The position numbers were made by a program, and so were the translations under genes. Below, in pieces: positions 48,926 through 57,472 of a stretch of 64,000 nt of DNA; the stretch's first letter is position 1, and the number at the start of each line of letters is the position of its first letter. The stretch lies in assembly GCF_001276515.1 (NCBI RefSeq), contig NZ_LDVZ01000001.1, positions 100,797-164,796 of the forward strand, read 5' to 3'. This DNA comes from Haemophilus sp. C1 (GTDB lineage Bacteria; Pseudomonadota; Gammaproteobacteria; Enterobacterales; Pasteurellaceae). Below the pieces are notes generated by a model that had not been told where the DNA came from, made no database searches, and saw only the letters and a list, made by a program, of their open reading frames with translations.

Positions 48926-50169
48926 TAAAATCTTACCTGTTTTTTTAATTGTTGTTGATAAATTATTGCAGACAATATCAATGTAATTACACCAAAAAAG
49001 CCTAATTTGATTAACTGTGAAGATATTTGTATCAAATGGTATTGATTCAACAATAAATTTTGAAAGCCTGTTAATGCCCATCCCATCGGTGAAAATTGAG
49101 CCACGGTTTGCATCATTTCGGGCATAACATAAGTAGGCACCATAATTCCACCAACCGCAGCCATAATAATAATGCCCCCGCCACCCAACACAACAGCGTG
49201 TTCCGTGGTTCGCGCAATGACACTCATCAACAAACCATAACCTAAAGCAGCTAAACTCACACAACTCGATAAAACGGCATAGATAAACCATGAACCATTT
49301 AACTCAAAAGCTGGCATACTAAGATGAGGTAACACCCAATAACCCAATACAACCATTCCAATAAATTGACACTGATTAATTAAAAAATAGGGAATTAATT
49401 TAGCCAAAATAAGCTTAAATGCCGAAGCTCGAGCCATTCTAAGACGAGTGATAGTATTCGTTTGTCGCTCCATTGCCATTACATTTGAAAGTGGGATCAT
49501 AATAAAGAACATACCAAAAATTAACCATGCAGGTACACTATGTTGTACTGAATTAGGTTTCTCCACTTCTTTACCTTGACGATTAAGATAGGATTCCTCC
49601 CATAAATTTTTATCTAAATAAACCTTAATCTGCTCAAACTTTTTATCTAATTCTTGATTGACTTTTTTCTCTATCGCTTTGATTTGTTTCTGTTTATTAT
49701 TTTTCAGTGTAATGTGGTTATCTGATAAATATTGTGCTAAACGTAACTGCGTATAATATTTTTGCAATACGCCTTTCACACCTAATAACCAGCCTCGCTC
49801 AACGCTAGGATTAAGCCACAATGCTAGTGGTTTTTCATCTGAAAGTGCGGTCGATTTTTCATTAAAATTTGCAATCAATAATTCAAATTTACCGGCTTGT
49901 AACTCAGATTGATACTCAGACAGTTGATGAATATCAGCCTGCTGAACATTAAGCTGTTCCAATTTCAGTTTTTGCAATAATTCATCATTTAATAGATTGT
50001 TGCTGTCAGATAATAATACTATCGGCAAATCTTGACTTAATTCATTGTTATTACTTAATGCTGCCGACATAATCAACACAAACAGAATTGGCATAATAAA
50101 TAATACTGCCACGCCATGAAGATCTCGACTTAATAGCCGAAGCTCTTTGAGAATTGAAACAATCAGCAC
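48925..50169 (-). CDS. ABC-2 type transporter permease
   Basis: 414 residues. One N-terminal helix (GVAVLFIMPILFVLIMSAAL), a ~190-residue soluble loop with a lysine-rich coil near 160, then five helices (SVQHSVPAWLIFGMFFIMIP, GYWVLPHLS, VLSSCVSLAALGYGLLMS, VLGGGGIIIMAAVGGIM and the last near 385-405). This is the YhhJ/ABC-2 export permease layout, typical for lipids, drugs or pigments. It overlaps the ATPase gene upstream by seven bases. Such transporters occur in flexirubin-type pigment clusters. Confidence 0.88.
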   Translation of the reverse strand: MLIVSILKELRLLSRDLHGVAVLFIMPILFVLIMSAALSNNNELSQDLPIVLLSDSNNLLNDELLQKLKLEQLNVQQADIHQLSEYQSELQAGKFELLIANFNEKSTALSDEKPLALWLNPSVERGWLLGVKGVLQKYYTQLRLAQYLSDNHITLKNNKQKQIKAIEKKVNQELDKKFEQIKVYLDKNLWEESYLNRQGKEVEKPNSVQHSVPAWLIFGMFFIMIPLSNVMAMERQTNTITRLRMARASAFKLILAKLIPYFLINQCQFIGMVVLGYWVLPHLSMPAFELNGSWFIYAVLSSCVSLAALGYGLLMSVIARTTEHAVVLGGGGIIIMAAVGGIMVPTYVMPEMMQTVAQFSPMGWALTGFQNLLLNQYHLIQISSQLIKLGFFGVITLILSAIIYQQQLKKQVRF

Positions 50170-50888
50170 GTTTTTACCACCTGTTTGTCTAAAAAATGCA
50201 AGTAAAAATGCTCAAGATTTTGTCCAGCAGACAAAATACCGCTTAATTCCCCTTGATATATTAATTTTCCTTCATTTAATAGCACTAATTTATCACATAA
50301 CAGCTCAATCTCTTGTAAATAATGAGAGGTATAAATCACTGTGACCCCTTGCTCTTTTAGCATTTTTACACTATCTAAAATAAACTGACGAGATTGAGGA
50401 TCTATTCCCACAGTAATTTCATCAAGAAAAATGACTTTGGGACGATTAATTAAACCAATCGCAAAATTTAAACGACGTTTCAAACCGCCAGAAAGATGTT
50501 TTGCCAATTTGGATTTATATGCTGTCAATCCCGTTTTTTGCAACAATTCTAATAGCCAATTTTTATCAGTGATCTCATAAAGTGCGGCGAAAAATTTCAA
50601 ATTTTCCCACACGCTTAAAAGTGGGTAAAAAGCAAAATCCTGCGGAACAAGTGAAAATTGGCGACGTTGCTGTTTCGTCAATTTATCAAATGAGATACCT
50701 TCAAATAAAATCTTCCCCTGCTGTACCGATTGCAAACCAGTAAGCAACGACATCAACGTGGTTTTTCCTGCACCATTAGGTCCGAGTAAACCAACGGTAG
50801 AGCCTTGAGTTATATTGAGGTTTATATTATATAAGGCTGGGGTATGAGCATTTGGGTAGAAATGAAAGAGTTCTTTTAATACAATCAT
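50163..50888 (-). CDS. ABC transporter ATP-binding protein
   Basis: 241 residues, one nucleotide-binding domain. GLLGPNGAGKTTLMSLLTG near residue 33 (Walker A), LSGGLKRRLNFAIGL near 130 (signature) and KVIFLDEITVGIDP near 150 (Walker B). It drives the ABC-2 permease encoded next. Start overlaps the stop of the P-loop protein upstream (ATGA). Confidence 0.93.
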   Translation of the reverse strand: MIVLKELFHFYPNAHTPALYNINLNITQGSTVGLLGPNGAGKTTLMSLLTGLQSVQQGKILFEGISFDKLTKQQRRQFSLVPQDFAFYPLLSVWENLKFFAALYEITDKNWLLELLQKTGLTAYKSKLAKHLSGGLKRRLNFAIGLINRPKVIFLDEITVGIDPQSRQFILDSVKMLKEQGVTVIYTSHYLQEIELLCDKLVLLNEGKLIYQGELSGILSAGQNLEHFYLHFLDKQVVKTC

Positions 50889-51373
50889 TTTAAAGTATAA
50901 TTCGATAAATAATCTAATAAATATTTTACTTCTATTTTTGTAATATTATCTAAATGGCTATTATTTTTTACACCAATCAAATTTTTAATAGGATCATATG
51001 TTCTATATAATTTTTCAATCCAATTTAAAGAATAATTATGCTTTTCCGCTAAAGAATCTAATTCATAACAAGTTTTACCTTTTGTTCTTGACGCAGTAAA
51101 AATGATTTTACATTTATATTTTTCAATTAAAATACTACCAATTCTCTTTTTAATAATGCTCTGGATATCTCCTGCTGTTGAAATACCAATAATAGTATCA
51201 CTTTCTTGATGTTTAAATAATGCAATAACATCAACACGACTATCATTATACTCATCCACATATCCCATAAATAAAAATTCTGACTTAGTTTTTAACTCTT
51301 CAATAAGTTTTTTTAATGTCGTTGTTTTTCCTCGGCCACTAGAACCAAATAGTACAATAATTTGTTTGTTCAT
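50885..51373 (-). CDS. Orphan P-loop NTPase-like protein
   Basis: 162 residues. IIVLFGSSGRGKTTTLKKLI at residues 5-24 is a classic Walker A motif (GSSGRGKT). FMGYVDEYNDSRVDVIALF near 40 and KCKIIFTASRTKGKT near 90 could be switch and Walker B-like strands; I do not see a clear DEAD or NKxD motif. The gene is very AT-rich compared with its neighbours and has no uptake signal. It lies between the BtrH-like gene and the ABC transporter and overlaps the latter by four bases, so it is in the operon. I do not recognise a family; a regulatory or assembly NTPase is conceivable. Confidence 0.65.
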   Translation of the reverse strand: MNKQIIVLFGSSGRGKTTTLKKLIEELKTKSEFLFMGYVDEYNDSRVDVIALFKHQESDTIIGISTAGDIQSIIKKRIGSILIEKYKCKIIFTASRTKGKTCYELDSLAEKHNYSLNWIEKLYRTYDPIKNLIGVKNNSHLDNITKIEVKYLLDYLSNYTLK

Positions 51374-51390
51374 ATTTTACACTCTTATTT

Positions 51391-52377
51391 TTATACTAAA
51401 ATTTCCCAAAGTCCTTGCTCTCTCTCCGCAATATCTCTCAAAAACTCTGCCGTTTCTTTATACCCATCAACACTTGATTTACGACACTGTTTCACACAAA
51501 GACTGGCAAATTCTCGCCACAAATCACCGATTTGAGTAAGCTGTTCAGAAGCTTGTTTAAATTTTGGTTCTTGGCAAATCTCTGCAGCTTGTTCCAAGAA
51601 ATAAGCGTAAATATAGCGGAAACCTGCCCCACCAGTGCCAATTTCTTCTTGCATCCGCACAATATGCCCTAAATAAAGCTTTTTAAATTTTTCACTTTTT
51701 TTACAAAAGGCTAATTTTTCAATAGATTTTGCTACCAAGCGAATGCCTTTTACGCCAACAAATGGCAAGGGCGTAAGCATCTGTTTGGCTTGTTTGCGAA
51801 TTGCTTTACGTAGCATTGAAGACAAATCAAGTGCGGTCTGATTTGGCAATTTTTCTAAATAATACATCAATCCTTTTGCCGCCAACGCACCTTTCGCAAA
51901 TCGTGCTTTTTGCAAATCCTCTTCCGCACAACGTTGTACTGTTTCAAAAACAGGATCACTGATTAAGTAATCACGTTGTTCTTTACCATAGACCAGCAGA
52001 TTATGCGCATTAAAATGGAAACGCATTTCAGGCGGAAAGTAAGGAAGCCAAAAAACAGAAGTTTGCAAACCGACAAGTTTTCCTTGATTTAAGGCTTCGT
52101 CAAGTGCCTTTTGCCCTTCTATTTCAGAAGAAAACTTCTGAATTTTTAACCGCACTTTTAACAATTTAGCCACTTTGGTAATAATCGACTTCGGTGGCAT
52201 CCGATAAGAAATTAACGGCATACCACTGATTTTGATAATCGGCAGATAAACAAAGGTTAAAGCAGAGGCCAACCCGAAAACCATTGCTTCGTTAAAATCT
52301 ATACCTTGTGATTTTAATAAAGTAGACATTACCCCAGTTTCACAGTGGGCGGTGTGTTGGTGGTGAAAATTATTCAT
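51391..52377 (-). CDS. BtrH-like protein (BtrH_N domain)
   Basis: 328 residues from the ATG at 52377, which overlaps the previous gene by eight bases. The N-terminal domain (HCETGVMSTLLKSQGIDF near residue 11, MPLISYRMPPKSI near 50, MRFHFNAHNLLVYG near 110) matches the butirosin BtrH N-terminal family, a papain-like fold with Cys at 12-13 and His near 115. BtrH transfers an acyl group from an ACP to an aminoglycoside. The C-terminal ~160 residues are helical (DUF4872-like in architecture). In this cluster it is a good candidate for transferring or esterifying the polyene acyl chain onto a dialkylresorcinol or another acceptor. That is inference. Confidence 0.75.
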   Translation of the reverse strand: MNNFHHQHTAHCETGVMSTLLKSQGIDFNEAMVFGLASALTFVYLPIIKISGMPLISYRMPPKSIITKVAKLLKVRLKIQKFSSEIEGQKALDEALNQGKLVGLQTSVFWLPYFPPEMRFHFNAHNLLVYGKEQRDYLISDPVFETVQRCAEEDLQKARFAKGALAAKGLMYYLEKLPNQTALDLSSMLRKAIRKQAKQMLTPLPFVGVKGIRLVAKSIEKLAFCKKSEKFKKLYLGHIVRMQEEIGTGGAGFRYIYAYFLEQAAEICQEPKFKQASEQLTQIGDLWREFASLCVKQCRKSSVDGYKETAEFLRDIAEREQGLWEILV

Positions 52378-52753
52378 TTGTAAAATTATCGATACCAAAA
52401 ACGAATTTATACTGTTCCAGCTTGGCTTTATTTAATTTCTTAAACACTTCTGGATTAAAATGTCTTTTTATCTGCCATTGCCAAAAACCTGTTGCTTGAG
52501 CAAGGCTTTGGAGATCATAGCGATTTTTATACATTAAATAGTAAAGTGGCGATTTTTCGCCGTTTTTTACGGCTTGTAAGGCTTCTTGGGCTTGCTGATT
52601 AAGCTCTTCTACAGCTTGAGCCGTAGCAAATTCTTCTTCCGCCCAGCCATTAGATTTACCTGCTTCAAACTTTCCATTACGGGTACCGTAAATCACTTTA
52701 CACTGCCCTTGGAAAATTTTACTCTCATCTTGGGGAATATCGTTTATATCCAT
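52370..52753 (-). CDS. Conserved-looking hypothetical protein of the dialkylresorcinol module
   Basis: 127 residues, no signal peptide or membrane segment. It has IFQGQCKVIYGTRNGKFEAG near the N-terminus, a charged helical centre (AVEELNQQAQEALQAVKNGE) and a basic C-terminal half with LAQATGFWQWQIKRHF, which could be a helix-turn-helix but is not a clear match. I do not recognise a family. It lies between darB and the BtrH-like gene and overlaps the latter, so it belongs to the operon. A scaffold or regulatory role is possible. Confidence 0.65.
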   Translation of the reverse strand: MDINDIPQDESKIFQGQCKVIYGTRNGKFEAGKSNGWAEEEFATAQAVEELNQQAQEALQAVKNGEKSPLYYLMYKNRYDLQSLAQATGFWQWQIKRHFNPEVFKKLNKAKLEQYKFVFGIDNFTNE

Positions 52754-52806
52754 AATTTTATCAAATATAAGTTTTCTCTTTTATAAAGAGGATATTTAGA
52801 AAAGAC

Positions 52807-53940
52807 TTAAACTACTTCTAACAACATAAAGCAACTAGAAAAACGTCCACTTTCTGGCACATAGCATAGGACTTTTTGCCCAGATCGAAGATCAAAAGTG
52901 CGGACAAATTCCTCTAAAATAATATAAATAGAAGCTGATCCTGTATTGCCACATTGAGTTAAATTAGTGAACCACTTTTTCTGAGGAATTTCAAAGTTTA
53001 TGTTTCGTAAGCCCTCAAGCAATCTATTACGGAAAAAGTTTGATGAGTAATGTGGTAACAAATAGTCTATTTCATCGGCTTTTAATTGATATTTTTTCAC
53101 TATACGAGAAAGGGCTTTTTCTACCGTATATTTCACAATATTTTCATTGAGTAGCTTCACATCTTGCTTAATTGCCATAAAACTTTTTGCATCACGCTCT
53201 GTGGCTGAAACTGATTTCCAACTGATAAATTGTTCATTTTGCACTTCGCCACCCGCATACATACACACTGGCATTTCGTTAGCATATGAAACCAAATCAA
53301 TCCAATGGATTTTAAAACTGAATCCTTGCTCATTAGGTTGGTTAGAAAGCTGTACTGCCCCTGCACCATCAGAAAGCATCCAACGTAAGAAGTCTTTTTC
53401 AAAACCAATTTCAGGCTTCGCCTCCTCAAGTTGTTTTTGAGCAACTTCTGATTTGAAATTTTCGCTACGCATAATGGCAGAAGCACATTCACTCGAAACC
53501 GCCACCGCACTTTGATGTTCACCTGTTTTCACTGCATTATAGGCATGTTTCATCGCAGCCATACCAGCAACACATACCCCTGCCATTGACATCACTTCCA
53601 TTGGTGGTGCATTATCTAACAAACCATGAACCATTACGCCTTGACCAGGTAAAATTTGATCGGGATAAGACGTACCTACGGCTAATACGCTGAAATCATT
53701 TGCAGAAATACCTAAATTCTTAATTGCTTGAACCGCTAATTCCGTGCTGGTATGCGTTGTTTGACGAGTCGTAGAGTCAATCGCATAGTAACGTTGTTCA
53801 ATTCCATTTGAACGCAAAATCATTTTACGGACACGAGAAGGCACATCCCCCACCATTCCAAGCACGGCTTCCATTTGCTCATTAGAAACAGGCTTATTCG
53901 GCAGGAAAGAAGAAATTTTGTTAATATAAACGTTTTGCAT
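52807..53940 (-). CDS. darB: DarB-type ketosynthase III (dialkylresorcinol synthase)
   Basis: 377 residues of the FabH/KAS III fold. SMAGVCVAGMAAMKHAY near residue 117 holds the nucleophilic cysteine, YLLPHYSSNFFRN near 283 the histidine and LTQCGNTGSASIYIIL near 325 the asparagine, completing the Cys-His-Asn triad. The StlD/DarB branch condenses a beta-ketoacyl chain with a second acyl thioester and cyclises them to a 1,3-cyclohexanedione. DarA, encoded directly upstream, would aromatise it to a 2,5-dialkylresorcinol. The presence of both inside an aryl polyene cluster resembles flexirubin-type loci. Confidence 0.88.
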   Translation of the reverse strand: MQNVYINKISSFLPNKPVSNEQMEAVLGMVGDVPSRVRKMILRSNGIEQRYYAIDSTTRQTTHTSTELAVQAIKNLGISANDFSVLAVGTSYPDQILPGQGVMVHGLLDNAPPMEVMSMAGVCVAGMAAMKHAYNAVKTGEHQSAVAVSSECASAIMRSENFKSEVAQKQLEEAKPEIGFEKDFLRWMLSDGAGAVQLSNQPNEQGFSFKIHWIDLVSYANEMPVCMYAGGEVQNEQFISWKSVSATERDAKSFMAIKQDVKLLNENIVKYTVEKALSRIVKKYQLKADEIDYLLPHYSSNFFRNRLLEGLRNINFEIPQKKWFTNLTQCGNTGSASIYIILEEFVRTFDLRSGQKVLCYVPESGRFSSCFMLLEVV

Positions 53941-53976
53941 TTTTATTATTTCGTTGTCATTAATAATAGGAAGCTA

Positions 53977-54885
53977 TCATTCCCCTGATGGTTGAGCAAA
54001 ATATCGTTTCTGCTCATCTAATGTTTTCTGTAATAACGGTTTAAATAATCTCTTTATCACGGAAGAAATCGGCACCACAGTTAAAATCATAGCGATCAAA
54101 AAAACAATGTAACCACAAAGCATCATTTTACGAAAACTTGGTGAAATCTTACCGCATTTTAATAATAGCTTTCCCCAAATATGAAAACTTCTTACCCCTA
54201 CTTTTTCACTCATCATTAGCTTTTCATCAATTTTTACTGCGCCCATTCCTTGAAAAATTGTTCTATCCAGTGGGTAATTATCATTGAAATACTTCAAAAG
54301 CTGTAATCCAAATCGTTGGGTATCTTGTATTTCACTTTCAGCGATACCTGCTGATTGAAAGCCTTTAATTTTTTTCTTGCCTGTTAATAACCAAACTGGC
54401 GTAGTAATAAAACTTACCCAATCATTGCACTGATCGATTTTCACAATATTTCCTATCAGTTTTGCCTCACATTGCTTAAGTAAACCTTTCATTTTCTCTT
54501 GTGCCTGCAACCACATGTTACGGCAGCCGATCAATGTAATCACAGGCGTATCTTTTAAAATCAACTTCGCCTGTTCACTTTGTAAGAACGCAGTAATCGG
54601 TTGATTGGGCGATAAAAACCAAACTGTATAAGCAATAATAATCACATCATACATTTCATGCTGCAATTTTGGCGGAATAATAGGGGCAGGTTTTAAATGC
54701 ACCGTTTCTGGAAAGGTATTAAAAAATGATAGAAACCGCCATGGAAACCCATAAGCAGTTTCAGGTTGCAACTGGCAATGCTCTACAAAAATGTCAGAAT
54801 GATTTCTCAGAGGAGAAAGAAAATTTTCTGCTAAATTAGTGAGTTGCCCCGTCTGTGAATAAGAAATTAAAAGCACTTTTTTCAT
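53977..54885 (-). CDS. darA: DarA-type flavodoxin-fold aromatase (dialkylresorcinol pathway)
   Basis: 302 residues from the ATG at 54885, overlapping the stop of the ketosynthase gene (TAATG). LLISYSQTGQLTNLAENFL is the flavodoxin-like FMN phosphate loop, and VIIIAYTVWFLSPNQPITAFL near 88 and VITLIGCRNMWLQAQEKM near 120 continue the fold. The C-terminal helix (GYIVFLIAMILTVVPI) could touch the membrane. The family is annotated as 'dialkylresorcinol condensing enzyme DarA' and works with DarB, most likely oxidising the cyclohexanedione to the resorcinol. Confidence 0.87.
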   Translation of the reverse strand: MKKVLLISYSQTGQLTNLAENFLSPLRNHSDIFVEHCQLQPETAYGFPWRFLSFFNTFPETVHLKPAPIIPPKLQHEMYDVIIIAYTVWFLSPNQPITAFLQSEQAKLILKDTPVITLIGCRNMWLQAQEKMKGLLKQCEAKLIGNIVKIDQCNDWVSFITTPVWLLTGKKKIKGFQSAGIAESEIQDTQRFGLQLLKYFNDNYPLDRTIFQGMGAVKIDEKLMMSEKVGVRSFHIWGKLLLKCGKISPSFRKMMLCGYIVFLIAMILTVVPISSVIKRLFKPLLQKTLDEQKRYFAQPSGE

Positions 54886-56132
54886 TATTTTTCTTGCCAA
54901 CGTTTAAAAATCAACGAAGTATTTACTCCACCAAATGCAAAATTATTATTCATCACATAATCAGTATGGATCCTTCTACCATCACCTTGAATATAATCAA
55001 GCTGACCACATCGTTCGTCTATATTCTCAAGATTTAACGTTGGAGCAAACCAGCAATCCCTCATCATTTCAATACAAAACCAGCTTTCTAATGCACCACA
55101 AGCACCGAGTGTATGTCCAAGATAGCTTTTTTGTGAACTAATTGGTACCCTACCAAACACCGCTTCTGTTGCTTGAGTTTCAGCAATATCGCCTTTTTCT
55201 GTTGCTGTACCATGTCCACTCACATAACCGATCTGATCAGCTGAAATCCCCGCATCTTTTAGGGCTAATTCCATACAATGTTGCATTGTTTCTGCTTGTG
55301 GCTGAGTTACATGGCTACCATCACTATTAGCACCGTAGCCCACCAATTCGGCAATAATATTAGCATCTCGATTCAAAGCATGCTCGAGTTCCTCTAATAC
55401 AAACATTCCAGCCCCCTCACCGATCACTAAACCATCTCTATCTCGATCATAAGGACGGGGAGAGCCTTTAGGATTATCATTATTACGACTCGCAGCATAA
55501 AGGCTGTCAAAAACATAAACTTCAGAGGGACAAAATTCTTCTCCTCCGCCAGCCAGCATCATAGGAATCATACCGTATTTAATTGCTTCATATGCATAGC
55601 CAATTCCTTGAGAGCCCGATGAACAAGCACTTGAAGTTGGGATAATTCTGCCTTGCAGCCCAAAGAAAATACCGACATTTGCTGCTGTAGTATGAGGCAT
55701 TGCACGCACATAAGTTGAAGCATTGAAAGTGTCAGATTTTCCCGTCATCAACAGTTCTGCCATATCTCGCACATCTGCAGTTGAACCTGTGCTCGAGCCA
55801 CTCGCTACTCCCATATTGCCATTTTTGATAAGCGGTGACACTTCACCATCATTTAACAAACCAGCATTGGCTAAGGCTTGTTCTGCTGCATCAACGCATA
55901 GCTGAGAAACACGTCCCATTGAGCGAAGTTGTTTACGCGTCCAATGACTGGGTGGATTATAGTTGGGTAAAGGTGCCCCCAATTGCGCTTCAAGTTCAGG
56001 GTATTTATCATTCCATCCCATATTCCGCACAGCATTTTGTTTCTGCTCAAAAGCAGACCGCACTTCTGACCATGTACGCCCAAAAGCAGTAATTGCACCA
56101 ATACCTGTCACTACAACTCGTTTATTTTGCAT
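54885..56132 (-). CDS. Beta-ketoacyl-ACP synthase (FabF-like, ApeR position)
   Basis: 415 residues from the ATG at 56132; an in-frame TTG lies four codons earlier. TSSACSSGSQGIGYAYE near residue 165 contains the nucleophilic cysteine, GHGTATEKGD near 305 and YLGHTLGACGALES near 340 the two histidines. It is a full, apparently active elongating ketosynthase. In E. coli clusters the ketosynthase after the ketoreductase (ApeR) matches this place. It is followed by darA with overlapping start and stop codons. Confidence 0.88.
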   Translation of the reverse strand: MQNKRVVVTGIGAITAFGRTWSEVRSAFEQKQNAVRNMGWNDKYPELEAQLGAPLPNYNPPSHWTRKQLRSMGRVSQLCVDAAEQALANAGLLNDGEVSPLIKNGNMGVASGSSTGSTADVRDMAELLMTGKSDTFNASTYVRAMPHTTAANVGIFFGLQGRIIPTSSACSSGSQGIGYAYEAIKYGMIPMMLAGGGEEFCPSEVYVFDSLYAASRNNDNPKGSPRPYDRDRDGLVIGEGAGMFVLEELEHALNRDANIIAELVGYGANSDGSHVTQPQAETMQHCMELALKDAGISADQIGYVSGHGTATEKGDIAETQATEAVFGRVPISSQKSYLGHTLGACGALESWFCIEMMRDCWFAPTLNLENIDERCGQLDYIQGDGRRIHTDYVMNNNFAFGGVNTSLIFKRWQEK

Positions 56133-56190
56133 TATTTTTCTCAATTATTTTATACTAATACAATCGTGATATTTGCCTAATTATCCTCAA

Positions 56191-56925
56191 TTAGCAAAGC
56201 CCACCATTTACCCCTATCACTTGGCGAGTAATGTATTGTGCTTTACCGTCCATTAAAAAGCTAACTGCATGAGCAACTTCTTCTGGAAGCCCCATTCGCT
56301 CCATTGGAATAGCCTTTAAAATCTGCTCAAGTGGTAGATTTTCATCAATAATATCTGTATCAATTAAACCCGGAGCCACGCAATTTACAGTAATTTTTCG
56401 TTTTGCTAATTCTACAGCAAGTGCTTTTACCGCTCCAATTAAACCCGCTTTTGATGCACTATAATTCACTTGCCCACGATTGCCAATAATGCCAGAAACA
56501 GAAGTAATACACACAATTCGCCCAGCCTTGCGGCGTCGAATCATTGGCATCATCACAGGATGAAGTACATTATAGAAACCATCTAAATTTGTGCGTAATA
56601 CTATATCCCAATCTTCCTCTGATAGTGCAGGGAAAGCATTATCTCGGGTTAAACCTGCATTTAATACCACTCCATAGTAAGCCCCATTTGCTTCCACATC
56701 TGTTTCTAAAACTATTTTTGCTTGCTCACGATTGCTTACATCAAATTGTAATACTCTTGCATTTTTTCCGAGATTTTTAATTCTTTGTGCAACTTCTTCA
56801 GCCTCTTGTATACAACTTCGGCAATGAATCACAATATCAAAGCCCTTTTGCGCTAATTCAAGGGCAATCGCCTTACCAATACCTCGACTAGATCCGGTGA
56901 TTAAAATGGTTTTCTTATCTGACAT
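56191..56925 (-). CDS. 3-oxoacyl-ACP reductase (FabG-like, ApeQ position)
   Basis: 244 residues of the short-chain dehydrogenase family. ITGSSRGIGKAIALELAQK at the N-terminus binds NADPH, LNAGLTRDNA near 87 and SVSGIIGNRGQVNYSASKAG near 140-160 carry the Asn, Ser, Tyr and Lys of the active site. It reduces the beta-keto group during polyene chain growth. Flanked by dehydratase and ketosynthase genes in the conserved ApeO-P-Q-R order. Confidence 0.92.
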   Translation of the reverse strand: MSDKKTILITGSSRGIGKAIALELAQKGFDIVIHCRSCIQEAEEVAQRIKNLGKNARVLQFDVSNREQAKIVLETDVEANGAYYGVVLNAGLTRDNAFPALSEEDWDIVLRTNLDGFYNVLHPVMMPMIRRRKAGRIVCITSVSGIIGNRGQVNYSASKAGLIGAVKALAVELAKRKITVNCVAPGLIDTDIIDENLPLEQILKAIPMERMGLPEEVAHAVSFLMDGKAQYITRQVIGVNGGLC

Positions 56926-56998
56926 AATTCTTCCTCGCTGTACATTGAGTAATGTTCCTATTCATCAATTTTGAGGCACAAGCCTGTGTCCCTATATA

Positions 56999-57472
56999 TT
57001 ATTTCGTCACTTTACCATCTTTTGGGCTAAATACATTTAATGCCCCCTCAAGTAAAACCTTACGCGAGTTTTTATCAATTAACTGACAATCAAATACACC
57101 AAAACCAGTGGCATCTTGAATAGACATCTTTATTTGAATTTCAAGGATGGTCCCTACCTCAATATGAGATTGATGGATATATAATTTGCGCGTACCAAGT
57201 AAATAACCTAAACGAACCTCAGCTTGCTTATTTCGTGCTATAACCTGTTCCTGATTATGACACCCAGCCCAAGCAGCTACGCCCTGAGCCATAATTTCAA
57301 TACCAGCATAAGTTGGCAAAACACCTTGACTTAATAAAATATGATCAGATTTAATTTTTGCTTCACCAATAAGAAAATCAGCTCCGTAATCAATTACTCT
57401 ATCGACTAAAACCATTTCACCTGATTGGGGAATTAAAGGCGATACATTTTCAATAGGTAAGGTTAATTTCAT
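56999..57472 (-). CDS. Hotdog-fold beta-hydroxyacyl-ACP dehydratase (ApeP position)
   Basis: 157 residues. VSPLIPQSGEMVLVDRV near residue 10 and YAGIEIMAQGVAAWAGCHNQ near 55 are typical of the ApeP/FabA-like hotdog dehydratases of aryl polyene clusters. It removes water after ketoreduction to leave the conjugated double bond. Start overlaps the ketosynthase stop by four bases. Works alongside the dehydratase domain fused to the ligase at 41097-42731. Confidence 0.87.
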   Translation of the reverse strand: MKLTLPIENVSPLIPQSGEMVLVDRVIDYGADFLIGEAKIKSDHILLSQGVLPTYAGIEIMAQGVAAWAGCHNQEQVIARNKQAEVRLGYLLGTRKLYIHQSHIEVGTILEIQIKMSIQDATGFGVFDCQLIDKNSRKVLLEGALNVFSPKDGKVTK

